Below are positions 8,355 to 16,380 of a stretch of 64,000 bases of DNA, piece by piece. The first letter of the stretch is position 1. Each line of letters starts with the position of its first letter. Source of the stretch: Orlajensenia sp037404875. GTDB taxonomy: Bacteria > Actinomycetota > Actinomycetes > Actinomycetales > Microbacteriaceae. Under the pieces are notes generated by a model that made no database searches, had not been told where the DNA came from, and worked only from the letters and a program-made list of their open reading frames with translations. The translations under genes and the position numbers were made by a program. The DNA lies in the NCBI RefSeq assembly GCF_037404875.1, contig NZ_JBBELO010000007.1, positions 62,001 through 126,000 on the forward strand, given 5' to 3'.

Positions 8355-8897
8355 TCACCGCCGAGCGCGATAGGCGCGCACGGCCATCCGGTTTCCGCAG
8401 CGGGTACTGCAGAAGCGGCGCGAGCCGTTCTTTGAGGCATCGAAGAAGATGCCCTCGCAGTCGTCGGCGTCACAGCTGCGCAGCCTCTTCATCTCGTCGG
8501 ACCGGATGACGTCGACGAGCGCCATCGCGGCCTCGACGAGGATGCGCTCGGCCAGGGGGGCGTTCGGCTCCGTCGCGTGGATGTGCCAGTCGACCGCGTC
8601 GTGACGCACCAACCGCGGAACAGCGCGGGAAGCCGCGAGGATCTCATTGACCTCGAGCGCGGCGGCGTCGCGATCCAGGGTCCACAACGAGCGCAAGCGG
8701 TACCGTAGCGACGCGACGGCCAAGCGTTCGGCCTCGTCGCCGTCCCGTCGTCCCGAGTACTGCCAGTGCTCGATGATCCGCGCGAGTTGGCCGGGGGTCG
8801 CGAGCTCATCGTCGCCGCTGTCCGAGGCCTCCGGGACGGTATCGGCGAGGGCCGCCATGAAGCTGAGGGCGGCATCCGTGTCATGGGTGAAAATCAT
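8355..8897 (-). CDS. CGNR zinc-finger domain protein, probable transcription regulator
   Basis: The 180-residue protein has the N-terminal helical domain of the family and a C-terminal zinc-finger with LRSCDADDC followed by FCSTRCGNRMAVRAYRARR, which gives four Cys ligands and the eponymous CGNR. The ATG before IFTHDT is preceded by AGGAG at 5-6 bases, so I prefer it to an upstream in-frame start. CGNR proteins are thought to bind DNA and are often near transporters. Here it is divergent from an EamA exporter, and a 10-base inverted repeat lies between the two genes. Confidence 0.88.
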   Translation of the reverse strand: MIFTHDTDAALSFMAALADTVPEASDSGDDELATPGQLARIIEHWQYSGRRDGDEAERLAVASLRYRLRSLWTLDRDAAALEVNEILAASRAVPRLVRHDAVDWHIHATEPNAPLAERILVEAAMALVDVIRSDEMKRLRSCDADDCEGIFFDASKNGSRRFCSTRCGNRMAVRAYRARR

Positions 8898-8923
8898 TTG
8901 ACTCCTGACGGAATGCAGGTCTA

Positions 8924-8957
8924 GTGTCATGAGCATAACGCGGTTGACTCATGACAC
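8924..8957. promoter_or_regulatory. Probable operator between the CGNR regulator and the EamA exporter
   Basis: GTGTCATGAG (8924-8933) and CTCATGACAC (8948-8957) form a perfect 10-base inverted repeat with a 14-base spacer. Each arm contains the small palindrome TCATGA. The site lies in the divergent promoter region just upstream of both start codons, so one bound protein could control both genes. The CGNR protein is the obvious candidate. Confidence 0.6.
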
Positions 8958-8992
8958 GGGTTGTCCGCTTGAAGGTCCCATCGGAGGAAGCC

Positions 8993-9985
8993 GTGATCGA
9001 GAGCCGCAACCGAGCGTCATCGGGGGTCGTGCTCGGCCTCGCCGCGGCCCTCGCCTTCGGCGCCGGCGGAGCCTTCGTGAAGCCGCTGCTCGAAGCCGGC
9101 TGGTCGCCGGGAGCCGCTGTGCTGGCGCGCATCAGCGTCGCCGCGCTCGTGCTTCTCTACCCCGCCCTGCGGGCACTGCGCTTCGACGTGCGGCCGCTCT
9201 GGCGCGCGCGTTGGACCGTGCTGATCTATGCCGCCGTGGCCGTTGCGGGCACGCAGGTCGCGTTCTACGCGGCCATCGCGCGCATCCCGGTCGGCACGGC
9301 GCTGCTCATCGAGTACCTCGCACCGATCGCGCTCGTACTGCTCGCCTGGCTGCGCTCGCGCAGGGTGCCGCAGGTCGTCGTGCTGGCGGGCTCGGTGCTG
9401 GCGCTGCTGGGCCTCGTGCTCGTGATCGGGCCCGCCGGCGGGGGATTGGATGTCATCGGGCTGCTGTTCGCCGTTCTCGCGATGCTGGGCGTCGCCGTCT
9501 ACTACGTCGTCGGCGCCCGTGTCGACGACGACGTCCCGCCCGTCGCTCTCGCCGGCAGCGGCTTCGTCCTGGGGGCGATGCTGCTGGGACTGGCCGGAGC
9601 ATGCGGCGCGCTGCCGATGTCGGCCGACTTCGGCGAGGTCGCCTTCCTGGGCGGGCAGGCGCCGTGGTTCGTCCCGGTGCTCACGGTGGGCGTGCTCTCT
9701 ACGGCCTTCGCCTATGTCGCCGGCATCGCCGCGATCGCCCGGCTCGGCACGCGACTGGCCTCGTTCCTTGGCCTCGCGGAGGTCGTCTTCGCGGCCATCC
9801 TCAGCTGGATGCTGCTCGGCGAGTCTCTCAGCGTCCCCCAGCTCTTCGGCGGCGCCCTCATTCTGGCGGGCATCGTCTGCGTGCGTCTCGAGCGCCCTGA
9901 GACGAACCGGCCGGGGAGCGTGGTGGGTGCGGCTGCGATGGATGAACCGGTGGTGCCCGAGCGCCCGGCACCTCGCCGTTCCTAG
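8993..9985 (+). CDS. EamA/DMT family transporter
   Basis: The 330-residue protein has about ten hydrophobic helices arranged as two EamA repeats. The first begins at SSGVVLGLAAALAFGAGGAFV and the second with VIGLLFAVLAMLGVAVYYVVGA; the end repeat LFGGALILAGIVCV is typical of drug/metabolite exporters. I chose the GTG with GGAGG 5 bases upstream; the in-frame ATG 42 bases earlier lies inside the operator inverted repeat. It should export a metabolite or drug through the cytoplasmic membrane. The cargo is unknown. Confidence 0.88.
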   Translation: MIESRNRASSGVVLGLAAALAFGAGGAFVKPLLEAGWSPGAAVLARISVAALVLLYPALRALRFDVRPLWRARWTVLIYAAVAVAGTQVAFYAAIARIPVGTALLIEYLAPIALVLLAWLRSRRVPQVVVLAGSVLALLGLVLVIGPAGGGLDVIGLLFAVLAMLGVAVYYVVGARVDDDVPPVALAGSGFVLGAMLLGLAGACGALPMSADFGEVAFLGGQAPWFVPVLTVGVLSTAFAYVAGIAAIARLGTRLASFLGLAEVVFAAILSWMLLGESLSVPQLFGGALILAGIVCVRLERPETNRPGSVVGAAAMDEPVVPERPAPRRS

Positions 9986-9994
9986 ACTGGCTCC

Positions 9995-10894
9995 ATGCGC
10001 TTCGGAATCATCATCCTGCCCCAGCACGACTGGCCGGAGGCCGAGCGCTACTGGCGCGGAGCCGAGGAGTGCGGATTCGATCACGCCTGGACCTACGACC
10101 ACCTGAGCTGGCGGGGTCTCGCGGGGGAGCGCTGGCACGCGACCCTCCCCACGCTGACCGCCGCGGCGATGGTGACCAGCCGCATCCGCCTCGGCACGTT
10201 CGTCGCGTCGCCGAACTTCCGGCATCCGGTTCCGTTCGCCAAGGACATCGCGACCCTCGACCAGATCTCCGGTGGCCGGGTCGTTCTCGGGCTCGGCTCC
10301 GGCGGCACCGGATTCGATTCTCGGGTGCTCGGGCAGCCGGAGTACACGCCGCGGCAGCGCCTGCAACGCTTCACGGAGTTCGTCCGCGACCTCGACCGGC
10401 TGCTGCGCTTCGAGACCGAGGGCCCGCTCTCGTTCTCGGGCGAGTGGTTCACGGCCGACGGGGCGCGGATGGTGGGCGAACCCGCGCAGCACCCGCGGAT
10501 GCCGTTCCTCATCGCCGCCGACGGCGAGCGCACCATGAGGCTCGCCGCCCGCTGGGGCCGGGGATGGGTGACCACCGGAGGCGGCGCCGAGGACCGCGAG
10601 CAGTGGTGGGCCCGGGTGGCCGAGCTTGCCGGCCGCATCGACGACGCGTGCGCGGCCGAGGACCGCGACCCCGCGAGCGTGGAGCGCTCACTGCTGCTGG
10701 ACGGCGAGCACGGGTACTCCCTGCAGAGCGTCGCCGCCTTCGAAGACGACGTCGCGCGGGCGGCCGGCCTCGGGTTCACCGACGTCATGGCGCACTGGCC
10801 ACGAACCTCCGGCCTCTACGCCGGCGACGAGGCCGTGCTCGACACGGTCGCCGAGCGCCTGCCAGGGCTTCGGGCACTGTCAACCCCCTCCTGA
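9995..10894 (+). CDS. LLM class flavin-dependent oxidoreductase
   Basis: This 299-residue protein has the luciferase-like TIM-barrel pattern: MRFGIIILPQHDWPEAERYW at the start, HAWTYDHLSW, LGTFVASPNFRHP and SGGRVVLGLGSGGTGFD. It resembles F420- or FMN-dependent oxidoreductases of actinobacteria. The substrate cannot be told. It begins 9 bases after the EamA stop codon, but a TAGACT -10 box sits exactly 6 bases before its ATG, so it may also be transcribed separately as a leaderless message. Confidence 0.87.
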   Translation: MRFGIIILPQHDWPEAERYWRGAEECGFDHAWTYDHLSWRGLAGERWHATLPTLTAAAMVTSRIRLGTFVASPNFRHPVPFAKDIATLDQISGGRVVLGLGSGGTGFDSRVLGQPEYTPRQRLQRFTEFVRDLDRLLRFETEGPLSFSGEWFTADGARMVGEPAQHPRMPFLIAADGERTMRLAARWGRGWVTTGGGAEDREQWWARVAELAGRIDDACAAEDRDPASVERSLLLDGEHGYSLQSVAAFEDDVARAAGLGFTDVMAHWPRTSGLYAGDEAVLDTVAERLPGLRALSTPS

Positions 10895-10958
10895 GCGTGC
10901 CGGCCTGGCCTAGCGTCGAAACTCCTGAGCATTCCGAGACCAAGGAGGAGGAGGACGC

Positions 10959-11522
10959 ATGGCGAACGAACTGGATGGCAAGCGGGTCGCGTTCCTGATG
11001 ACGGATGGCGTGGAGCAGGTGGAGTTCACCGCGCCGTGGCAGGCGGTGACGGATGCGGGAGCATCGGCGACGCTCGTCTCGTTGCAGGAAGGCGAGGTGC
11101 AGGGCTTCAACCACGTCGACAAGGGCGACACCTTCCCGGTCGATGCGGTCGTGGGAACGCTCGCCGCGAACGACTTCGACGCCCTCGTGCTGCCGGGCGG
11201 CGTGGTCAACGGCGATGCGCTGCGCATCGAGGAGAAGGCGCAGCAGTTCGTGCGGGGCTTCTTCGAAGAGCACAAGCCGGTCGGCGTGATCTGTCACGGT
11301 GGCTGGATACTGATCGACGCGGGCGTGGCATCCGGTCGCACCCTCACCTCCTGGCCCACGCTGCAGAGCGACCTGCGGAATGCCGGGGCGACGTGGGTCG
11401 ACAAAGAGGTGCACGTCGACAACGGCCTGGTCTCCAGCCGCAAGCCCGACGACCTGCCGGCTTTCACGACCAAACTCGTCGAGGAGATCGCCGAGGGCGC
11501 GCACGCCGGCCAGACGGCCTGA
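10959..11522 (+). CDS. DJ-1/PfpI family protein (type 1 glutamine amidotransferase fold)
   Basis: The 187-residue protein opens with KRVAFLMTDGVEQVEF, contains DALVLPGGVVNGDALR and has the nucleophile elbow GVICHGGW with Cys112 and His113. This is the pattern of PfpI/YhbO general-stress proteins, proposed to act as glyoxalases, deglycases or peptidases. A strong GGAGG lies upstream of the ATG and a TAGCGT -10 box further up, so it has its own promoter. A SnoaL-like gene follows after 11 bases. Confidence 0.88.
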   Translation: MANELDGKRVAFLMTDGVEQVEFTAPWQAVTDAGASATLVSLQEGEVQGFNHVDKGDTFPVDAVVGTLAANDFDALVLPGGVVNGDALRIEEKAQQFVRGFFEEHKPVGVICHGGWILIDAGVASGRTLTSWPTLQSDLRNAGATWVDKEVHVDNGLVSSRKPDDLPAFTTKLVEEIAEGAHAGQTA

Positions 11523-11533
11523 GGGGCGCCGGC

Positions 11534-11896
11534 GTGAACACCTCCGAGTTGCTCGACGCGAACCTGCACGGGATCTTCGGGAACCGCGACGCGACCACAC
11601 GACGCGCGACGGCCGAGAGCGCCTACGCCCCTGATGTCGTCTTCCTCGATCCCGAGGGCAGGCTCGAGGGTCGCGACGCCGTGCTCGAGAAGGCCGCCGC
11701 TCTGCTCGAGGGTGCCCCCGAGACCTTCGTATTCGCCGAGGACGGCCACCGCTACGTCTCCGACGGCACGGGCGCGCTCCCGTGGGCGTTCGGGCCGGAA
11801 GGCGAGCCGGTCGTGCGCGGCATCGACGTCATCACGGTGCACGACGGCGTCATCTCCTCGATCACGACGATCCTGCTCGAGGGCCAGACGACCTGA
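11534..11896 (+). CDS. SnoaL-like/NTF2 family protein
   Basis: This 120-residue protein has the cone-shaped NTF2-like pattern: an N-terminal helix, then YAPDVVFLDPEGRLEGRDAVLEKAAALLE and a C-terminal GIDVITVHDGVISSITTILLEG. Such proteins range from ketosteroid isomerases to simple ligand binders. Nothing in the sequence fixes the activity here. It starts at a GTG only 11 bases after the PfpI gene, so the two are probably one operon. Confidence 0.75.
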   Translation: MNTSELLDANLHGIFGNRDATTRRATAESAYAPDVVFLDPEGRLEGRDAVLEKAAALLEGAPETFVFAEDGHRYVSDGTGALPWAFGPEGEPVVRGIDVITVHDGVISSITTILLEGQTT

Positions 11897-11949
11897 ACTC
11901 AGACGGCCTGAACGCTGTGGCTTCACCGACCCGCGGGTCTACCTTGGTC

Positions 11950-11961
11950 TCGTGTACACGA
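11950..11961. promoter_or_regulatory. 12-base palindrome upstream of the MBL-fold/oxidase pair
   Basis: TCGTGTACACGA is a perfect palindrome in the 135-base gap before the MBL-fold hydrolase. It resembles a small TetR-type operator. No regulator gene adjoins it, so the role is only suggested by position. Confidence 0.3.
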
Positions 11962-12031
11962 TGAACGTGTCCCTCGACCGGCGGATCGCCGGCGCCCAGG
12001 CGGTCGCCCACATCGTGCAGAGGCGCCGCTG

Positions 12032-12847
12032 ATGATCAGGCGCATCGCCGAGGGCGTCCAGGTGCACGAGAGCGCGTGCATCCAGAGCAACGCCGTCATC
12101 GTGCAGGGTGAGGCGGGTGTCCTGCTCGTCGATCCGGGCATCACGCGCGGCGAGTTGGCGGCCATTGCGGGCGACCTGCGCGACCAGAGCCGGCCCGTCG
12201 TCGCGGGCTTCAGCACGCATCCCGATTGGGATCACGCGCTCTGGCATCCCGGCTTCGGCGATGCGCCGCGGTACGGCACCGCCCGCTGCGCCGCCTCGTT
12301 GGCCGCGCTGCTCTCCACGTCGGACTGGGAGTCCCGGGTGGCGCAGGTGCTGCCGCCGGAGTTCGCCGACGACATCCCGATGGAGCTGCTGGGGCGCATC
12401 ACCGCCCTGCCCGAGGAGGCTGCCCTCCTGCCGTGGGAGGGCCCGCGCATCCGGATCATCGAGCATCAGGCGCATGCCGAGGGCCATGCGGCCCTGCTGG
12501 TCGAGGGCAGGGGCGTGCTCGTCGCCGGCGACATGCTCTCCGACGTGCTCGTTCCCATACTCGACCTCGACGCCGTGGATCCGATCGAGGACTACCTCGC
12601 CGCCCTGCGGCTGCTCGAGGGCGTGGCGGGCGAGGTGAGCGTCGTCGTTCCGGGCCACGGGTCCATCGGCGACGGCGACGACATGCTCGCGCGCATCGAG
12701 CGGGATCGCGCGTACGTGGAGGCGTTGCGGAGGAATGAGGATGCCACCGACCTGCGGATCGGGCCGGCCGCCTCGCCCGGATGGGAATGGGTGAGCGACG
12801 TGCACGCCTGGCAACGCCGGCGACTGACTCAGGGAGCGGGGCGATGA
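12032..12847 (+). CDS. MBL-fold metallo-hydrolase
   Basis: The 271-residue protein shows the metallo-beta-lactamase fold: GVLLVDPG, the first metal motif as THPDWDH (residues 62-68), an invariant His in HQAHAEGHAA, the bridging Asp in AGDMLSD and VVPGHGS near the C-terminus. The metal motif reads HxDxDH instead of HxHxDH, a variant found in some subfamilies. The substrate is unknown. Its stop codon overlaps the start of the FAD-linked oxidase gene (ATGA), so the two are coupled. Confidence 0.83.
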   Translation: MIRRIAEGVQVHESACIQSNAVIVQGEAGVLLVDPGITRGELAAIAGDLRDQSRPVVAGFSTHPDWDHALWHPGFGDAPRYGTARCAASLAALLSTSDWESRVAQVLPPEFADDIPMELLGRITALPEEAALLPWEGPRIRIIEHQAHAEGHAALLVEGRGVLVAGDMLSDVLVPILDLDAVDPIEDYLAALRLLEGVAGEVSVVVPGHGSIGDGDDMLARIERDRAYVEALRRNEDATDLRIGPAASPGWEWVSDVHAWQRRRLTQGAGR

Positions 12848-14157
12848 ACCGCATCCTCTCGGGCGTGGAACTCGATGGACGGGTGCTGCTGCCCGGCGAG
12901 GACGGTTACGACGACGCGCGCACCGTCTGGAACGCGATGATCGATCATCGGCCGCGCGCGATCGTGCAGTGCGCGAGCGTCGCCGATGTTCAGGCGGCGG
13001 TGCGCGCCGCTCGGGACGACGACCTCGAGATCGGGGTGCGCTGCGGAGGCCACAGCGTCGTCGGACTCGCCGTGCCGCACGACGGCCTCATGATCGACCT
13101 CACGCCCCTCGCCGCGGTGCGCGTGGACCCCGCGCGTCGCCGGGCGCAGGTGCAGGGTGGTGCGCTCCTCGGGGCGCTCGACCGCGCGAGTCAGCTTCAC
13201 GGGCTCGCGACGACCGCGGGCAACGTGTCGCACACCGGCGTCGGCGGCCTGACGCTCGGCGGCGGCATGGGCTGGCTGGCACGCCAGCACGGCCTCTCGT
13301 GCGACAACGTGCGATCCTTCGAGGTCGTCACGGCGGAAGGTGAAATCCTCACCGCGTCGGCGCAGGTGAACCCCGACCTCTTCTGGGCGCTGCGTGGCGG
13401 GGGAGGCAACTTCGGCGTGGTCACGCTGTTCGAGTTCGATCTCCATCCCGCTGGCACGCAGGCGCTCAGCGTCGAGCTCGACTTTCCCCGGCAGGCGGCG
13501 ACCGCGGCGCTGCGACGCTGGCGCGACCTGAACGACGACGCCCCGAGGCAGGCCACCTTCCAGGCAACGGTGGACGGCGAGACCGTCAGCCTCGGATTCG
13601 TGTGGATCGGAGACCCGGATGCCGGCTCGGCATACGCGGAGCACCTCGCCGCCCTCGGGCGCCCCGTCGCCCGGCGCACCGTCGAACTGTCCTATCTCGA
13701 GCTCCAGAGCCGGGACGACAGCATCCGAGGCCACGCCCAGCGGCGTTACTGGAAGGGCCACTACTTTCGCGAGCTGCCCGACGCCGCCCTGGACGCGCTC
13801 CTCGAGCACGATCCCGGCGTGGCGGCGAGCCTGCAGGCCTACGGCGGAGCGATCGCCGAGATCCCCGATGAGGACACCGCGTTCGGAGGGCGCGACACGC
13901 TCTTCGAGTATGTCGCCGGAACCCGCTGGAGCGACCCCGGCGAGGATGCCGATCGCATCCAGCGTGCCCGGCTCTCGGCGTCGCGGTTGGCGCCGTTCGC
14001 GAGCGGCGTGTACGTCAACGTGCTCACGGATGAGGGCGCCGCCGGCATCCGCGCCGCCTACCCGGCCGCGAAGCTCGCCCGGCTGCGCTCGGTCAAGGCC
14101 GCGTGGGACCCGGACAACGTGTTCCACCTGAACCAGAACATCCCGCCGGCGGCCTGA
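12844..14157 (+). CDS. FAD-linked oxidase of the berberine-bridge/6-hydroxynicotine oxidase type
   Basis: This 437-residue protein has the PCMH-type FAD-binding fold with RCGGHSVVG (His70 is the expected 8-alpha covalent FAD ligand), SHTGVGGLTLGGGMGWL and LFWALRGGGGNFGVVT. The BBE C-terminal tail WDPDNVFHLNQNI is also present. The position that carries a second, cysteinyl FAD link in bicovalent members is Ser/His here, so FAD is probably held by a single bond. Such enzymes oxidise alcohols, sugars or amines with O2. Substrate unknown. It is coupled to the MBL-fold gene. Confidence 0.9.
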   Translation: MNRILSGVELDGRVLLPGEDGYDDARTVWNAMIDHRPRAIVQCASVADVQAAVRAARDDDLEIGVRCGGHSVVGLAVPHDGLMIDLTPLAAVRVDPARRRAQVQGGALLGALDRASQLHGLATTAGNVSHTGVGGLTLGGGMGWLARQHGLSCDNVRSFEVVTAEGEILTASAQVNPDLFWALRGGGGNFGVVTLFEFDLHPAGTQALSVELDFPRQAATAALRRWRDLNDDAPRQATFQATVDGETVSLGFVWIGDPDAGSAYAEHLAALGRPVARRTVELSYLELQSRDDSIRGHAQRRYWKGHYFRELPDAALDALLEHDPGVAASLQAYGGAIAEIPDEDTAFGGRDTLFEYVAGTRWSDPGEDADRIQRARLSASRLAPFASGVYVNVLTDEGAAGIRAAYPAAKLARLRSVKAAWDPDNVFHLNQNIPPAA

Positions 14158-14194
14158 GCGCCATCCCATGCGCCTCGCGAGGCTCGGCCGCGCC

Positions 14195-14800
14195 TCAGCC
14201 CGCCCGGCGGTAGCGGATGTGCGTGGCCAACGGCGAGTGCAGCACCTCGACCGGCTCATAGCCGAAGCTCTCGCTGCCGTCGAAGATCCGCTCGCCCGAC
14301 CCGAGCAGCACAGGGGCGATGTCGAGCGTGAGCTCGTCAATCACCCCCGCAGCGAGCGCCTGACGCACGGTGCTGGCGCCACCCGCGATGTCGACGCCGC
14401 CCCCACCGGCCGCCTCGAGCGCCCGGGCGTACGCTGCGTCGAAGCCCTCGGTCACGAAATGGAACGTCGTACCGCCCTGCATCTGGATCGGCTCGTGCGC
14501 ATGATGAGTGAGCACGAACACCGGTGCGTGATACGGCGGCTCCTCGCCCCACCATCCTCGCCATTCGCCGTCCCACTCGCCCCGGATGGGTCCGAACATG
14601 TTGCGGCCCATCACGTACGCGCCCCGCGGGCGCATGAGCCAGCCGGTGGCGATGCCGTCGGCATCGTTCGCGCGCTCATCGCCGATGTGCCAGCGATGCA
14701 GCTCGATCCCGCGCCTGCCGAGCCCCTGCTCGAGGCTCTGGTCGGGCCCGGCGACGAAGCCGTCGAGCGAGATGGACATGTGGCAGGTGGTGTCGGTCAT
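14195..14800 (-). CDS. Dihydrofolate reductase family protein (RibD C-terminal type)
   Basis: The 201-residue protein begins with TCHMSISLDGFVAGPDQS and contains GAYVMGRNMFGP, GGTTFHFVTEG and IAGGASTVRQALAAGVIDELTLDIAPVLLG. This is the pattern of the RibD-C/YwjB group of NADPH-binding reductases and not of true folate DHFR, which is encoded elsewhere in the window. The ATG before TDTT has AAAGGG upstream. Its substrate is unknown. It ends 37 bases from the convergent oxidase gene. Confidence 0.87.
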   Translation of the reverse strand: MTDTTCHMSISLDGFVAGPDQSLEQGLGRRGIELHRWHIGDERANDADGIATGWLMRPRGAYVMGRNMFGPIRGEWDGEWRGWWGEEPPYHAPVFVLTHHAHEPIQMQGGTTFHFVTEGFDAAYARALEAAGGGGVDIAGGASTVRQALAAGVIDELTLDIAPVLLGSGERIFDGSESFGYEPVEVLHSPLATHIRYRRAG

Positions 14801-14932
14801 CTGCGGCCCTTTCAACGATGCTCGGAAGAGTCGAGCAGTCGCCCGAATCTACCGGAGGTCGCGATGGCTCGAGAAGCGCTCGCCGCCCAGCCGCACGCGC
14901 GCGGGTGCCGCGGGCTCGGTAGCATGCGACTC

Positions 14933-15370
14933 ATGCCCATCACACTGGAGAACGTCGGTATCGCCGTTCGCGACCTCGAAGCGACGATCGCCTTCTTCAC
15001 CGACCTCGGTCTCACGGTCATGGGCCGTGACACGATCAGCGGTGCCTGGGCCGACACCGCCGTCGGCCTCGACGGCAACCACGCCAAGATCGCCGTGCTC
15101 CAGACCCCGGACGGGCATGGCCGACTCGAACTCTTCGAGTACATCCACCCGGATGCGATCCAGACCAGCCCCACCCTGCCGAACGAGATCGGCATGCACC
15201 GCGTCGCGTTCTCCGTCGACGACATCGATGAGGCGCTCGCCATCGCGGCCACGCACGGCTGCCATCCGCTTCGCGGCGTGGCGACCTACGAAGACGTCTA
15301 CAAGCTCACGTACGTGCGTGGTCCGAGCGGCATCCTCGTGATGTTCGCCCAGGAACTGAAGAAGAGCTGA
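14933..15370 (+). CDS. VOC family protein (glyoxalase/bleomycin-resistance fold)
   Basis: This 145-residue protein shows two VOC half-repeats: ITLENVGIAVRDLEATIAFFTDLGL and, after EIGMHRVAFSVDDIDEALA, the final strands KLTYVRGPSGILVMFAQEL. Candidate metal ligands are the His in MHRVAF and Glu residues in LELFEYI and FAQE. Function could be a dioxygenase, isomerase or resistance protein. A TAGCAT -10 box lies 7 bases before the ATG, which favours this start and a leaderless message. Confidence 0.82.
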   Translation: MPITLENVGIAVRDLEATIAFFTDLGLTVMGRDTISGAWADTAVGLDGNHAKIAVLQTPDGHGRLELFEYIHPDAIQTSPTLPNEIGMHRVAFSVDDIDEALAIAATHGCHPLRGVATYEDVYKLTYVRGPSGILVMFAQELKKS

Positions 15371-15426
15371 CGACGGCCGCGCCGACGGCCGCAGTGCCGG
15401 TCACGCCGGCGCGCTAGCGTTGAGGG

Positions 15427-16059
15427 GTGACGGAACCGCGCTACAAGAACCTGCTGGTGTGGGAGCCCTTCCCCTTTCTCGTGCTCTTCGTGCTCGTGGT
15501 GGTCGCCGGGTCCATCCGACCCTCGGATGCGCCGGTCGCCTTCTGGATCGCCGCGGGACTGACACTCGTCGCGACCGTCTACTTCGTCGTCGCCTTCATC
15601 GTGCAGGGCCGGCGTTCCAAGGCGAACCCCGACGCGGAGGGCAATCTGCGCACCCTCGACGGGCTCACGCTCATCGAGTCGGCCCACAACGACGACGAGG
15701 TCGCCCCCTTCGTGGCCGTCGCCGACGTGCACCGCCACCAGGCGGCGATCGAGGTGACGCTCACCCGCGGCGGTGATCGTGTCAGCGCCGTGCTCGTTCC
15801 CAAGGCGAGTCGTTGGATGGGCCTGCGGTACCGCATCGGCGTCCAGCTCGTCGCGGGCTCCCAGGTGCGCCACGTCGGCTTCCTGCCCGACCAGGTCGAG
15901 CGGCGCTGGGCCGATCAGCTCGGGGAGCTCCGCCGTGCCAATCTCTTCGCCCAGGTGCCCGCGCGCATCCGCGGCTCGGCTCGTCCGTTCACGGTCGAGC
16001 TCGATGTCAGCGGGCTCGAGGACGCGATCGCCCGCCGCCGGGCCGGCACCGGCGCCTAG
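15427..16059 (+). CDS. Membrane protein of unknown function
   Basis: I do not recognise a named family. The 210-residue protein has two hydrophobic helices (residues 13-27 and 36-61) and then a soluble, probably cytoplasmic domain with a GFLPDQ segment and an AQVPARIRGS motif seen in several actinobacterial hypothetical proteins. A TAGCGT -10 box lies exactly 6 bases before the GTG, so the message is probably leaderless. It ends 12 bases from the convergent sugar operon. Confidence 0.65.
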   Translation: MTEPRYKNLLVWEPFPFLVLFVLVVVAGSIRPSDAPVAFWIAAGLTLVATVYFVVAFIVQGRRSKANPDAEGNLRTLDGLTLIESAHNDDEVAPFVAVADVHRHQAAIEVTLTRGGDRVSAVLVPKASRWMGLRYRIGVQLVAGSQVRHVGFLPDQVERRWADQLGELRRANLFAQVPARIRGSARPFTVELDVSGLEDAIARRRAGTGA

Positions 16060-16071
16060 ATGTGATGTCAC

Positions 16072-16380
16072 CTAAAGGGGAGTCAGGAACGTGAGCTGCG
16101 AGCCGTCCTCGACGATGAGGTCACGCAGGGCCGCATTGAAGCGCGCGCCATGCTCGGTGTCCAGGTGCGCCTGGAAGGCGGCGCGATCGCGGTAGCACTC
16201 GAACACGAAGAACCGATGCGGCGCATCGGCCCGGCTGCAGGGATCGAAGGCTATGGTGCCGGGCTCGCGACGCACGTCGTTCGCGAACCCGGCGAGGAGG
16301 TCGCCCACCCGATGAGCCAGACCCGGGTGGGCTGTGAACTCCGCGAAGAGCACCACGGGGGCGCCGGCGTCGGCGCTCAC
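16072..16380 (-). CDS. ABM-domain protein (quinol monooxygenase/LsrG-like)
   Basis: The 102-residue protein is a single antibiotic-biosynthesis-monooxygenase fold: VVLFAEFTAHPG, REPGTIAFDPCSRADAPHRF, FVFECYRDRAAFQAHL and EHGARFNAAL. Family members include quinol monooxygenase YgiN and the autoinducer-2 phosphate isomerase LsrG. Its GTG start overlaps the stop codon of the sugar ABC ATPase (GTGA), so it is the last gene of the transporter operon. That placement suggests work on the imported sugar or a derivative, but the reaction is unknown. Confidence 0.8.
   Translation of the reverse strand: MSADAGAPVVLFAEFTAHPGLAHRVGDLLAGFANDVRREPGTIAFDPCSRADAPHRFFVFECYRDRAAFQAHLDTEHGARFNAALRDLIVEDGSQLTFLTPL

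Noticed and set aside
9017..10492. Antisense frame of about 490 codons opposite the EamA transporter and LLM gene
   Set aside because: Low-complexity Arg/Glu/His-rich translation without motifs; the sense genes are clear.
12212..12235. HxDxDH in place of HxHxDH in the MBL-fold protein as a sign of lost activity
   Set aside because: The same variant is present in the second MBL-fold protein of the window (THGDSDH), and it is common in several active subfamilies.
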